The notes beneath the pieces were generated by a model. The model saw nothing but the letters and a program-made list of their open reading frames with translations, was not told where the DNA came from and ran no database searches. From positions 1 through 35,025 of the forward strand of contig JBHHYU010000021.1 in assembly GCA_046757725.1 (NCBI GenBank): 35,025 bases of DNA, in the 5' to 3' direction. This DNA is from JBHHYU01 sp046757725 (lineage in GTDB: Bacteria > Desulfobacterota > Binatia > UBA9968). The position numbers and the translations under genes were made by a program. Position 1 is the stretch's first letter, and every line of letters begins with the position of its first letter. Positions 17,141-25,821 of the stretch are shown piece by piece.

Positions 17141-17770
17141 TTGGAACACCGGCCTTCTACAGAAGAAGCGATCGATGCAGTCCTATCACTTCACCAGGCA
17201 CCCCCAAAGATACTGAGAAAGGACGGCTCCGCGCTCACCGCCGGAGAGCAGAGGTCCCTGGTTTTACGCAGTGAGAACTATACCCTAGACAACACCGGCC
17301 TCGAACGCCTAGATGAACTGTTGTCTAAACATGAGTCACAAAGCGGCCAAGAGCGATTTTGGGGGGCTCTGAAGGTACGTGCTCGTCATCCCTTGGTCCC
17401 ATGGTTTTTGATCTCCCGGGGAAAGGTCGTCTATCTCCTCGAGTGGATTCTCGACGAGATGGAACGCAACCCCTCCGATGAGCAGTTAATCCTAAGGACC
17501 GTAGAGGCCCTTAAGATAGAACATGTCCGGTATTCGGTTCAGGAGCTGGAAGAGGTGAGTAGTCTGATCGGGACCTTAATGACTCAATCCCATTTCTCCG
17601 GAGGAGAACGGTCCCTTTCCGCGCGAAAAGCGTTAGAAACAAATTTGACCCCCAATTACATGCAGACTATGAGAGCCCAACGAAATATTTATAAGGCCCT
17701 GGGCACTCTCAGGGAAGTCGTGCAAGGCGCTCTTTATCAGAGACTCGAGGGTATGCTCTCTGATATTTGA
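17141..17770 (+). CDS. Hypothetical protein (209 aa), unrecognised
   Basis: Not recognised. 209 residues, largely helical and charged, no signal peptide or membrane segment. The start is TTG, preceded by GAGGG at ideal distance (17131-17135). Visible features are an acidic N-terminus (STEEAIDAVLSLHQAPPKIL), a central stretch ARHPLVPWFLISRGKVVYLL and a helical tail. It converges with the hemerythrin gene, leaving 3 bp between their stops, and is preceded by repeat copy 3. The long uninterrupted frame and good ribosome site support it being real. Confidence 0.65.
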   Translation: MEHRPSTEEAIDAVLSLHQAPPKILRKDGSALTAGEQRSLVLRSENYTLDNTGLERLDELLSKHESQSGQERFWGALKVRARHPLVPWFLISRGKVVYLLEWILDEMERNPSDEQLILRTVEALKIEHVRYSVQELEEVSSLIGTLMTQSHFSGGERSLSARKALETNLTPNYMQTMRAQRNIYKALGTLREVVQGALYQRLEGMLSDI

Positions 17771-17773
17771 AAG

Positions 17774-18301
17774 TTATGGTTCTTCCAGGATCCGTTTAAT
17801 CTCTTTCTTCACTGCTCCGGCTTCCGCTTCCGTCACATGCCTTTTAAAGAGGGGAAACAGTTCCCGTTCTTCACTGCGAATGTGACGTTCCAGTAAGTCT
17901 CCGAGATCGAAGAGCGATTTGCTTAAACTCGTGTCTTTTTTCAATAAGACCGACGACTTTCGAATTTGGCCGTGCCCTTCCTGGAGTTCCGCGATCAGTA
18001 AACGGCTCTCAGGCACACGGGAGCCGATCAAAGGAAAGAGTACTTCCTCCTCTGCTCGAAAATGGCGTTCCAGCGTTTTCGAAATAAAATCTGTTAACTC
18101 GTCGGCCCGTTCCCTCAATCCGTGAACTCCTACGGGTCTCATCTGACCCAGTGCCTGTTTGCGGCATCTCAGCGCCAAGGCCAACCCGCGGTGATGATCT
18201 TCAACAAGAGGCATCACACTCGGGTGGTGCCGGTATCGCCTTTCTATGTTTTTCCTTACCTCTCGACGACTCGGCGCCGATTGATCTCTTGCATCAACCA
18301 T
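17774..18301 (-). CDS. Hemerythrin HHE-domain protein
   Basis: 175 residues from the ATG at 18301 (a TTG at 18313 overlapping the upstream stop is an alternative). It is a four-helix bundle with iron-ligand candidates in VEDHHRG, LERHFRAEEEVLFPLI, LQEGHGQI and LERHIRSEERELFPLF, the H-x-x-x-E pattern of the hemerythrin/HHE family. Such proteins bind O2 or NO, or sense and repair iron and redox damage. It follows the CoA-transferase gene by only a few bases, and GAAAGG lies just before the ATG, so the two are probably co-transcribed. Physiological role not deducible. Confidence 0.88.
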   Translation of the reverse strand: MVDARDQSAPSRREVRKNIERRYRHHPSVMPLVEDHHRGLALALRCRKQALGQMRPVGVHGLRERADELTDFISKTLERHFRAEEEVLFPLIGSRVPESRLLIAELQEGHGQIRKSSVLLKKDTSLSKSLFDLGDLLERHIRSEERELFPLFKRHVTEAEAGAVKKEIKRILEEP

Positions 18302-18309
18302 TGAGCCTT

Positions 18310-19485
18310 TCAAACCACCTTGCGTTTCTTTAGCCCTTCCACTGCCTCCTGATCATATCCGAGAGAGCCGAGGACATCGCTCGTATGTTCTCCCAGGGTT
18401 GGTGGCGGCACATTTATCTGGGCCGGAGTACGGCTGAGATCGACGCCGCTCCCCACTAGCCGCATTTTACCCATCTTGGGATGTACCAATTCTACCGGGA
18501 AGCCATAGGTTTGCACCTGGGGGTCTCTAAACACCTCCTCCAGCGTATTCAGCGGTGCGCACGGTACATCATGCTTTTGCAGGCGTTGAAGCCACTCCTC
18601 CCGGCGCCCGTTACAGAAAACCGACTGCAAGAGATCTGAAAGAGCGTCCCTGTTTTCAACCCGGCTTTTTCGGTCGGGAAAACGCGGATCATCCGCCCAC
18701 TCGGGCTTTTCCACAGCCGCGAGAAGACCCCGCCAGAATTTCTCAGGTGAGGAGACGTGGATGACAAATGGAAGACCGTCTTGATCGACAAAGGCAAAAA
18801 CCCCTGCCGTGCGGGTCCTGTGGGCTCGGCGAGGAACCACACCTGTCTCGAAGTAGCGGGACGCATTCTCACTCAAAAATGATGTCGTGGCACGCAAGAG
18901 CGAAGTCTCGACTCTCTGGCCTTCTCCTGTGATCATACGGTTAACCAAGGCCCCCAAAATACCATAGCAGGCGTAAATACCCGTGATGTGATCAGACAAA
19001 GAAATGCCCATTCCCTGGGGCTTGTCCGGGTCGGTGAGAAGACTCAGAAGCCCACTCATGGCCTGACCAATGGTATCGTAACCCGGGAGATCCCGGTAGG
19101 GACCCTCCTGTCCAAACCCGGAGATAGAGCAGTAAACGATCTTTGGGTTCAAGGCACGTACCGAATCATAACCGATTCCCCTCCGTTCCATCGTTCCCGG
19201 CCGGAAATTTTCGATTAGGACATCAGAGGTTGAGGCAAGTTTGAGAAAAAGCTCTCGTCCCTCATCACGGCGGATGTCGAGGGTTATACTTTTTTTGTTA
19301 CGATTTAAACTGCGGAAGGTGGCGGAATAGAGGTTCTCTCCCCAGCCTCGAAACGGATCTCCTTGCCCGGGCGGCTCGACCTTGATCACATCAGCACCTA
19401 AATCAGCCAAAAGGACGGATGCAAACGGTCCTGTAACATAACTCGCCATTTCGAGGACTCGTATCCCTTCAAGGGTACCATTCAT
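18310..19485 (-). CDS. Class III CoA-transferase (CaiB/BaiF family)
   Basis: 391 residues from the ATG at 19485, where homology begins (GTLEGIRVLEMASYVTGPFA); AAAGG precedes it. Family motifs: ADLGADVIKVEPPGQGDPFR, LNRNKKSITLDIRR, IENFRPGTMERRGIGYD, and GYDTIGQAMSG with the catalytic Asp at about 137. It moves CoA between carboxylic acids through an aspartyl-CoA intermediate in the cytoplasm. Donor and acceptor cannot be assigned; no acyl-CoA dehydrogenase, hydratase or ligase lies beside it. It shares an operon with a hemerythrin-like protein, an unusual partnership. Confidence 0.93.
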   Translation of the reverse strand: MNGTLEGIRVLEMASYVTGPFASVLLADLGADVIKVEPPGQGDPFRGWGENLYSATFRSLNRNKKSITLDIRRDEGRELFLKLASTSDVLIENFRPGTMERRGIGYDSVRALNPKIVYCSISGFGQEGPYRDLPGYDTIGQAMSGLLSLLTDPDKPQGMGISLSDHITGIYACYGILGALVNRMITGEGQRVETSLLRATTSFLSENASRYFETGVVPRRAHRTRTAGVFAFVDQDGLPFVIHVSSPEKFWRGLLAAVEKPEWADDPRFPDRKSRVENRDALSDLLQSVFCNGRREEWLQRLQKHDVPCAPLNTLEEVFRDPQVQTYGFPVELVHPKMGKMRLVGSGVDLSRTPAQINVPPPTLGEHTSDVLGSLGYDQEAVEGLKKRKVV

Positions 19486-19643
19486 GTTTTTAGCCTTTAC
19501 CACTGACAATGTACTCTTCACTGATTGATTCCGCTCAAAAAGAGAGGTACGCGAAGAGAGCGTTGACGTCACGCGTAACACGCGCTAGTTTTAAACCGCC
19601 TTCTACTTTTCCTAACCGTTATAGCGTAACGAAGTCAAGGGAA

Positions 19644-19990
19644 CCCGGTTCTACTGTAAAAAGCAGGGTGCGCCAGGTAGGAGCGGGTGGCCCGCTCCCC
19701 CGAGGAAACCCATTTCGTGACTCGTGTTCGTGCTTCGCTTCCGACACCGAACACGATCACGGTCTGACGTTTCCCTCTCTTTGAAGCAGCCTCCCCGGCG
19801 CCATGTTACCATGTATCCGGTTCGGAGGGAGGAAACCTGGAAGGCACAGGGACGTGGAGGTCGGAGGCAGGGCCAGGCCGTTGGAGAGCTCTCCCGAAGG
19901 AGACGGGAGGGTGGCCATCAAGGCACAGACTTATTGACTCAGGCCGGAAGGTTTTCTCCAGAGGAACCAAACTTTTTAACGGAGAGCCGA
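19644..19990 (-). repeat. Dispersed TIR repeat, copy 4
   Basis: Minus-orientation copy of about 347 bp. On the plus strand it begins near CTACTGTAAAAAGCAGG, carries CCATTTCGTGACTCGTGTTC, ATCCGGTTCGGAGGGAGGAA, CACAGGGACGTGGAGG, GGCCGTTGGAGAGCTC and TTGACTCAGGCCGGAAGG, and ends with GAGGAACCAAACTTTTTAAC. It is inverted relative to copy 3, and together they bracket the unknown gene, hemerythrin and CoA-transferase genes. Between 19486 and 19643 nothing else is seen. Confidence 0.85.
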
Positions 19991-20064
19991 GAACCTGGAG
20001 GCCGAACAGGACCCCGAGGGACGCAGGTTAATTAATAATGGGGGCAACGAACGGTAAGAAGCAA

Positions 20065-20642
20065 GTGAGTCAGGCTTCATTGAGCCGGCACTGGAAAAAA
20101 CCGGAGCAAGAAACCTGTCGGCTGTGGCGTTAATGACAGCGAATGCGCTGGTAATCGAAGAGGTAACAATGTAGTGCTACATTTCGCGGAGTAGTTTTTT
20201 GGGCAGTTTCCGACCCTAACTGGTTAAAGCGATGAACACTCACAGGGCAAAATGTTTTAATTCCCAAACAAACTCTCTTTTTGAAACATCAACTTCTATC
20301 CAACAGATAATTTGCCTCATTTTTGGAGATCATTTTTAAAATTTCACTCTTACTGAATCGCCAGCCTCCCCCGAATTTCCTGCCGGGGATCGACCGACTA
20401 CGGACCAACTTATAGACGGTCCTGAGATGAACCTGCAAAAGGTTTGCCACCTGAGAGGCTGTCAAAATCTCTTCCACTTTAAGTTACCCCTTGGCTTCGT
20501 CTGGCGTACCTAATAGCTCCAAATGTGCACGAAGTATGCCAGAAGATAGGGGTTGAGGATAATAACTGAAACCACCTGATTTTTAACGGATTTTTAGACA
20601 CTGAGAAGAATAAATTTACCGGCAAAATGAAGCCTGACCCAT
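20065..20642. mobile_element. 578-bp inverted-repeat-bounded island, probable decayed insertion element
   Basis: The ends are imperfect inverted repeats of 24 bp, 20 of which match. The left arm (20065-20088) has GAGTCAGGCTTCATTGAGCC. The right arm (20619-20642, read on the minus strand) has GGGTCAGGCTTCATTTTGCC. Thirteen contiguous bases (GTCAGGCTTCATT, 20069-20081) are identical. The island contains only one small excisionase-like gene and no transposase. No target-site duplication is obvious, so it may be a decayed insertion sequence or a small non-autonomous unit. It starts about 75 bp after repeat copy 4. Confidence 0.5.
20289..20477 (-). CDS. Excisionase/MerR-like helix-turn-helix protein
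   Basis: 62 residues, essentially one winged HTH of the excisionase (HTH_17) type: LTASQVANLLQVHLRTVYKL (residues 5-24) is the HTH, and GRKFGGGWRFSKSEI (33-47) is the wing and following helix. Such proteins bind DNA and serve as recombination directionality factors or small regulators. It stands alone inside the inverted-repeat island at 20065-20642, with no integrase or transposase next to it, so it is either a remnant of a mobile element or a self-standing regulator. Confidence 0.8.
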   Translation of the reverse strand: MEEILTASQVANLLQVHLRTVYKLVRSRSIPGRKFGGGWRFSKSEILKMISKNEANYLLDRS

Positions 20643-20707
20643 GATAAATGTACGGAAATGGACCAAATTCGTCACTTTAGCCCCAAAAAATATGATGGCA
20701 GGAAAGC

Positions 20708-21406
20708 CTAAGAAAAAAGCTTATTAAGCCACTTGCAGGCTCTAACAAGCGACTGCTCTGCGGCTTTCTGGTTTGCAGCATTCTTTGCTTGAGGGTTATT
20801 GAGAAAGGCATGACCTGCCCCTTCATACATATGAATCTCGTATTTTTTACGGTACTGATCCAACGCAGCCTGAAACATCTTAATCTCGGTCTTCGTAGTA
20901 TTCGAATCCTCAGTGCCGTAATGGCACTGGAGTGGAACCCTGATTCCCTGCAGATCCTCCGGGTCAGGAAAAAGACTCTGGTAATAGATGACTCCCGCAG
21001 CGAAGGCCTTGGACCGTGCCAGCGCGTACAGAGCTAACCCTCCACCCATGCAGAAACCCAGCAGAGCGATTTTCTTCTTTTTTACAAAGGGGAGTCGGCG
21101 TAGATACGGAACACTGTCGAGGATCTTTTCCACGGACAACGCAATATCTAAAGAGGTCTTCCGAAGGGCAGACTCTTCAGGGCTAGTTGAGATCCTACCG
21201 TAAAACAGATCAGGCGAAAGGCAAACAAATCCTTCCTTAGCGAACCTACGGGTAACAGCCCTTTGGGCATCATCCACGCCACGATATCCATGGATCAACA
21301 CAATGGCATTTTTAGAGTCGTTAGTATTGGGACGGGCCAGAAAACCATCCACGATCTCCTGCCCGCTCTTATACGCCGCGTGCATGGACACTATTCTTTC
21401 TGCCAT
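20708..21406 (-). CDS. Dienelactone hydrolase family protein
   Basis: 232 residues, alpha/beta hydrolase fold, no signal peptide. The nucleophile elbow GFCMGGG places Cys119 as nucleophile, with Asp167 (YGTEDSNT) and His199 (GAGHAFLN) completing the Cys-Asp-His triad typical of dienelactone hydrolases. The family opens dienelactones in aromatic degradation, but many members act on other esters, and no aromatic pathway genes are near. GGAGGAAGC precedes the ATG. It starts 14 bp after the DUF3108 gene stops, so it is the last gene of the leuC-leuD-DUF3108 run. Confidence 0.9.
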   Translation of the reverse strand: MAERIVSMHAAYKSGQEIVDGFLARPNTNDSKNAIVLIHGYRGVDDAQRAVTRRFAKEGFVCLSPDLFYGRISTSPEESALRKTSLDIALSVEKILDSVPYLRRLPFVKKKKIALLGFCMGGGLALYALARSKAFAAGVIYYQSLFPDPEDLQGIRVPLQCHYGTEDSNTTKTEIKMFQAALDQYRKKYEIHMYEGAGHAFLNNPQAKNAANQKAAEQSLVRACKWLNKLFS

Positions 21407-21420
21407 GTTATGCTTCCTCC

Positions 21421-22254
21421 CTAACCTTTCGTTCTTGTCATCTCGACGCGAACACTACCGATGAAAACCTTGCTGATCATCCTAAGAAGCAACCTCTTCT
21501 TATCCGCTGAAACCCAAACTGTGGTTTTGCGCATTCGGCGCGCGTATCCGGACTTGGACAGGTTGACGATCCTGGGAACAACCACCTTGTAAGTATCAAA
21601 GATCCCTCTCTTGGTCTTAATCCGCTCCCTGCCCATGACTTTCAAAGTGACCAGGTACCGGCTCTTGCCGCCGAAGACCTTCATCTTGATTGTGCCTGCC
21701 ACCTTAAGATTTAATGTACGGGCTAAATAGACAGCCGATACCGGGTCCAGGGTATCCGACGAGATAAATTCAAATCGCCTTATCTTGGACCCTTTCTTGC
21801 GCTGGACGACCCACTTGTCACGGCTCACATCATATCTAGCGATCGTATTAATCTTCCTACGATTTTCTCTCTGCCGAAAGATAAAACGGTGTGGCCGGAT
21901 CGTTTCAGTTCGAAAAATCGACTCGATGGAGTCACGCATTTTCCATATGAAATCCAAGTACTTCCATGTCTTTAGTTTAATCTTGACTTTATAAAATTGC
22001 TCACCTTTTATCACCAGGGGTCCCGCACGAATCTCCGCTGAGGCCACTGGGATTCCATTCCAGCTCGCCCAATATAGTGTATGTTCACCCTTTTCAAAAG
22101 GATAGAAACCCTGATCCTTATTGGGCGTAACCGGTTCATGCTTGCCGCTCTCTGCTCCATAGGAGAGAACCGGTAAAGAGAGCAAAAGAAGGAAGGATAC
22201 GAAAAAACGAACTAGCAAACGATGGATCGCCAGGTGGGAATCGTCTGGTGCCAT
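21421..22254 (-). CDS. Exported DUF3108 domain protein
   Basis: 277 residues. A signal peptide lies at about 10-33 (LLVRFFVSFLLLLSLPVLSYGA). The mature protein begins YPFEKGEHTLYWASWNGIPV and continues with the DUF3108 pattern: a beta-rich domain with KTWKYLDFIWKMRDSIESIF and HRFIFRQRENRRK, and a repeat of long strands near the C-terminus. DUF3108 proteins are periplasmic or outer-membrane associated, and their function is not established. It sits 28 bp after leuD and 14 bp before the dienelactone hydrolase gene. Confidence 0.85.
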   Translation of the reverse strand: MAPDDSHLAIHRLLVRFFVSFLLLLSLPVLSYGAESGKHEPVTPNKDQGFYPFEKGEHTLYWASWNGIPVASAEIRAGPLVIKGEQFYKVKIKLKTWKYLDFIWKMRDSIESIFRTETIRPHRFIFRQRENRRKINTIARYDVSRDKWVVQRKKGSKIRRFEFISSDTLDPVSAVYLARTLNLKVAGTIKMKVFGGKSRYLVTLKVMGRERIKTKRGIFDTYKVVVPRIVNLSKSGYARRMRKTTVWVSADKKRLLLRMISKVFIGSVRVEMTRTKG

Positions 22255-22282
22255 AACAGGTTAAGGGGATGACAGAGCCGAC

Positions 22283-22912
22283 TCAAGTCGAACCCGGCGG
22301 CGGAATAGCCTCCTTGAATCCAGTGATATAAGGGAGCTTTCTGCTGTTCCTCCTGGTCTTGTCCAGATTGGCGCGAAGCATAGAGGTCGAATCCCATGAG
22401 CCTGTTACGAGGGCGTTTCGATAGCCCTCCGACATGTCAAAAGCTATTTGTCTCTCCCCGTAGGATATCGTTTTTGCTTGGAGGTCCACTGTATAGACGG
22501 TTTGCGAGTTCTGCTCCGTTGACTGCATCAGTTCCTTTATCTCAGCTGAGTTAACCGTTACAGTAGGAACCCCCATCATCACACAATTGCCGGCAAAGAT
22601 AGCGGCAAAAGACTCACCGACAATAGCGTGAATACCGAACCGGAACAGTGCCTGCGGTGCATGTTCCCGGGATGATCCACAGCCGAAATTCTTATTTACA
22701 AAAAGGATCGAGGCTCCTTTAACTTTGGGATCATTGAAGGGGTGTGGTTGTGGGTTTCCCCCGGCATCAAATCTCTCGTCGTAAAACGGATATTCTCCCA
22801 TCCGAGCGAAGGTGATCTCTATCAAGTACCGCGCCGGAATAATCCGGTCGGTATCGATATCGTTGCCCCTTACCGCAATGGCAGTACCGGACACCTGTGT
22901 TATTGCAGCCAT
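22283..22912 (-). CDS. leuD: 3-isopropylmalate dehydratase small subunit
   Basis: 209 residues, bacterial length. It is the swivelling subunit that, with LeuC, isomerises 2- to 3-isopropylmalate in leucine synthesis. Visible signatures are VRGNDIDTDRIIPARYL near the N-terminus and the substrate-loop motif NFGCGSSREHAPQAL. The C-terminal part from about 165 (NALVTGSWDSTSMLRANLDK onward) is a little longer than usual. It starts 19 bp after leuC ends. Confidence 0.96.
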   Translation of the reverse strand: MAAITQVSGTAIAVRGNDIDTDRIIPARYLIEITFARMGEYPFYDERFDAGGNPQPHPFNDPKVKGASILFVNKNFGCGSSREHAPQALFRFGIHAIVGESFAAIFAGNCVMMGVPTVTVNSAEIKELMQSTEQNSQTVYTVDLQAKTISYGERQIAFDMSEGYRNALVTGSWDSTSMLRANLDKTRRNSRKLPYITGFKEAIPPPGST

Positions 22913-22931
22913 TCGTTGACTCTCCTTCTAT

Positions 22932-24341
22932 CTACCCAGCGTAATCCCGAACATCCACGATCTTACCATTCAAGGCGGCAGCAGCGACCATCGCCGGGCT
23001 CATCAGAATCGTCCGCCCACCCGGGCTTCCCTGGCGACCGATAAAATTTCGATTGGAAGACGATGCACAGATCTCCCTTCCTTTTAATTTGTCCGGATTC
23101 ATACCAAGACACATGGAGCAGCCGGCCGCTCTCCATTCAAAACCTGCCTCACGGAATATCTGATCCAACCCTTCTTTCTCAGCCAGAGCTTTGATTTCCG
23201 TTGACCCCGGTACCACGAGCGCTCGGACCCCTGAGTCAACCTTTCGCCCCTTAGCAATCCTTGCGGCAGTACGCAGATCGGAGAGCCGTGAATTTGTGCA
23301 GGATCCGATAAAGGCCACGTTAATAGGCAATCCAAGCATTCGCGTTCCGACCTCCCAACCCATGTGTTCGTAAGCACGCTTTGCCCCCTCAGGATCCGGC
23401 CACCCGTTTGGATCAGGAAGCTTCTCCGAGATACCCATGGCTTGCCCCGGGTTGATCCCCCAGGTTACCGTCGGTTCGATGTCGGCTCCATCCATAGCCA
23501 CCACCTCGTCGTAACGAGCATCAGGGTCCGAGGCCACCGACTTCCAATAAGCCACGGCGCGCTCGAACTCCTTGCCCTTAGGGACAAACTCTCTTCCCTC
23601 AAGAAACTTAAAAGTAGTGGTGTCCGGATTGACATATCCAACCAAGGCACCCCCTTCGATGCTCATATTACAAACCGTCATGCGTTCTTCCATGCTCATA
23701 CGCTCAACGACCGATCCGCCATACTCATAAGCAAATCCCTTTCCTCCCCCGACACCCAGCTTGCGAATGATGGAAAGAATAACGTCCTTCGCGTATACTC
23801 CCTCTGCTAATCTCCCGTTGACATTAATTCTCCGAACCTTGAGCTTATCTAGGGCAACGGTCTGCGTGGCCAGCACGTCTCGAACCTGGCTTGTGCCAAT
23901 AGCCATCGCGAGGGCACCAAATGCCCCATGGGTGCTCGTATGGCTATCACCGCAGGCCAAAGTTATCCCCGGCTGCGTTAATCCGAGTTGCGGCCCGATC
24001 ACGTGAACAATTCCTTGCCGCTCGCTATCCAATCCATAAAATTTAATCCCGAACTGACTGGTATTGGTTTCAAGTGCCTTCACCAAGTCCTCAGCCTGGC
24101 CATCATGAAACGGACGAGACCGCATGTCCGTAGGGACAACGTGATCCACAGTGCCGAATGTCCGCTCCGGAAACGCGACATCCAGCCCCTTCTCGCGCAA
24201 CATATCAAACGCCGGCGCAGTCGTAATCTCATGGATCAGATGAAGACCGATAAAGATTTGTACTTGGCCGGTTGGGAGGACGTCGACCGTGTGAGATTCC
24301 CATACCTTATCATACAGTGTGCGACCCAGATGTTTTACCAT
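22932..24341 (-). CDS. leuC: 3-isopropylmalate dehydratase large subunit
   Basis: 469 residues, full length of the long bacterial type. The [4Fe-4S] cluster cysteines are Cys348 (FIGSCTNSR), Cys408 and Cys411 (AAGCSMCLGMNPD). ACGDSHTSTHGAFGALAMAI is the aconitase-family signature. With LeuD it performs the second step of leucine synthesis. LeuA and LeuB, the enzymes before and after it, are encoded separately at 29477-32136, so the leu genes are split into two clusters here. Confidence 0.97.
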   Translation of the reverse strand: MVKHLGRTLYDKVWESHTVDVLPTGQVQIFIGLHLIHEITTAPAFDMLREKGLDVAFPERTFGTVDHVVPTDMRSRPFHDGQAEDLVKALETNTSQFGIKFYGLDSERQGIVHVIGPQLGLTQPGITLACGDSHTSTHGAFGALAMAIGTSQVRDVLATQTVALDKLKVRRINVNGRLAEGVYAKDVILSIIRKLGVGGGKGFAYEYGGSVVERMSMEERMTVCNMSIEGGALVGYVNPDTTTFKFLEGREFVPKGKEFERAVAYWKSVASDPDARYDEVVAMDGADIEPTVTWGINPGQAMGISEKLPDPNGWPDPEGAKRAYEHMGWEVGTRMLGLPINVAFIGSCTNSRLSDLRTAARIAKGRKVDSGVRALVVPGSTEIKALAEKEGLDQIFREAGFEWRAAGCSMCLGMNPDKLKGREICASSSNRNFIGRQGSPGGRTILMSPAMVAAAALNGKIVDVRDYAG

Positions 24342-24424
24342 ATTTTACGCTCTCCAGAATAACAGATCATAGCTGCCGGCGCCGTTGAGTTCAAGAGCCT
24401 CCAGGTTAACCAGACACATCGAGA

Positions 24425-25591
24425 TCACTGTTGCTGGCTCAGAAGGTCATAGATTAGATAAAAGAACTTTATCCGGGAAGGAAGATAGTTCGTCAAAAAC
24501 TCCTTCGGTGAGAACCCCTCACGGACCGGATCCACATGGGAGAAAAGCCGAATGATAGCCAAGTGCACCTTTCCTTTGTCCGGGATCGCATCCGCTAGCC
24601 TGAGACTCTCCGTATAAGGGATCAGGGGGTCCGTACTTCCGTGACCGATGAGAAAGTAGGCGCGAATCGAAGGAATAATAGGAGCTATCGCTATTTCCTT
24701 GAGATAATGCTGAAAGCGGAGGTCGGTGCCTTTGATTAACCGTTCTACACGCTGCGGGTCTTTGTTGACTAGGAGCTCATAAAGATTCTTACCCTGGGGA
24801 GTCAAGCCGGCCAGCAACGGAGCCACTTTGTCCGTGTTTTGCCTCTCTTCCTCCTTGATGACCTCCGTCAGAAGTTTCCGGTCTCTCTTACTTTGAACGT
24901 AGTCTACATTGTTCATAAAAAAGACCCATTTACCGTAGGGTTCCGGCTGTTGAAAACCTCTCTCACCACGGTAGTCGTAGAAGCCGGTGGTAATAAATCG
25001 AATTACATTAACGGGATCATAGTAGCCACCAAAAGAAACCAAAAACTTAACCTGATCCCGCATCGACGGATCGGCAGCAGCTATAAAAGTAGGGCCGGCA
25101 CCGTAACTGAAACCCAAGAGTCCCATCCTCCCCTGGTCAACGGTCTCTTGGCGGGAGGCCAGGTAATGAAACGAGGCGATGATATCGTCGACATCGCTGA
25201 GAAGGATGCGAAAGGACTTCATCCCCTTTAACTCAGGGACAAGGACGACGAAGCCGGTACGGGCCAGGGAGCGGGCAAAGCGAATGAGGCGCGGATCATC
25301 TTTGCCGGCCTCTATGATCCCATGGGTAAGAAGGATGGCCGCTCTCTTCTTGTGAGCTCGCGGGTGATAAAGATCCGCAGCGATTCTCCTTTTTCCGACA
25401 GGAATCTGCAATCTTTCAACGGCCGGGGAGGCTGTTACCCACGACAAACTGCCACGATCAGGAAAACGAAGTGTTTGTTCATCCAGCAGGTCCCAGAGAA
25501 AGAGGGCCGTGAAGGTTCCCAAGCGGATTTGAGGAAAAAAAACAACAACCAGCAGAAGCAGGCAACCCGGGATGAGAAGAGATTTTCTCAT
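24425..25591 (-). CDS. Membrane-anchored alpha/beta hydrolase
   Basis: 388 residues. Residues 4-33 form a hydrophobic anchor or signal peptide, so the catalytic domain is probably extracytoplasmic. The nucleophile elbow GLLGFSYGAG places Ser162; LLTHGIIEAGKDDPRLIRFA is the oxyanion-hole strand; GHGSTDPLIPY has the acid and LFSHVDPVREG the His. It resembles dienelactone-hydrolase/peptidase S9-like hydrolases with a lid insertion (about 215-300). Substrate unknown. It lies 230 bp after truA and 83 bp before leuC, with no close neighbour to suggest a pathway. Confidence 0.85.
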   Translation of the reverse strand: MRKSLLIPGCLLLLVVVFFPQIRLGTFTALFLWDLLDEQTLRFPDRGSLSWVTASPAVERLQIPVGKRRIAADLYHPRAHKKRAAILLTHGIIEAGKDDPRLIRFARSLARTGFVVLVPELKGMKSFRILLSDVDDIIASFHYLASRQETVDQGRMGLLGFSYGAGPTFIAAADPSMRDQVKFLVSFGGYYDPVNVIRFITTGFYDYRGERGFQQPEPYGKWVFFMNNVDYVQSKRDRKLLTEVIKEEERQNTDKVAPLLAGLTPQGKNLYELLVNKDPQRVERLIKGTDLRFQHYLKEIAIAPIIPSIRAYFLIGHGSTDPLIPYTESLRLADAIPDKGKVHLAIIRLFSHVDPVREGFSPKEFLTNYLPSRIKFFYLIYDLLSQQQ

Positions 25592-25821
25592 TTCTATTGG
25601 GCCGGAAATCTAGCGGCATTCAGTAGGCAGGATGAAGGAGCGCCCGGTCGCCGGCTTCTGAATTCTGAATACATTCAAACTCTGGAACCCCTATTCTCAA
25701 ACCCGACCTCTATAACCTGATTAATGTGACCTAGTGTTTTGCCTTCTCTTTCCTTAATCCAATAGACCGGCCCCTAACTTCCGTATCCCGTATTCCCATT
25801 CAACGGTCCGTTTCCCTCGGC
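25592..25821. other. Intergenic gap truA - hydrolase
   Basis: 230 bp with no supported gene. It contains the short direct repeat TTCTGAATTCTGAATAC (25662-25678) and a partner GCATTCAG (25617-25624), able to form a long imperfect hairpin; this resembles the small repeats in the hemB and asd leader gaps. No terminator with a T-run was seen. Confidence 0.35.

Noticed and set aside
19724..20035. Open frames inside the dispersed repeats (for example 103 codons here, 136 codons at 3468-3878, 88 codons at 27978-28244)
   Set aside because: Frames are not conserved between copies; short similar peptides arise only because the repeat DNA itself is shared, and copies carry frame-breaking indels.
20038..20133. 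31-codon ATG frame overlapping the left arm of the 578-bp island
   Set aside because: No ribosome binding site, no recognisable content, and overlap with an inverted repeat; too short to support.
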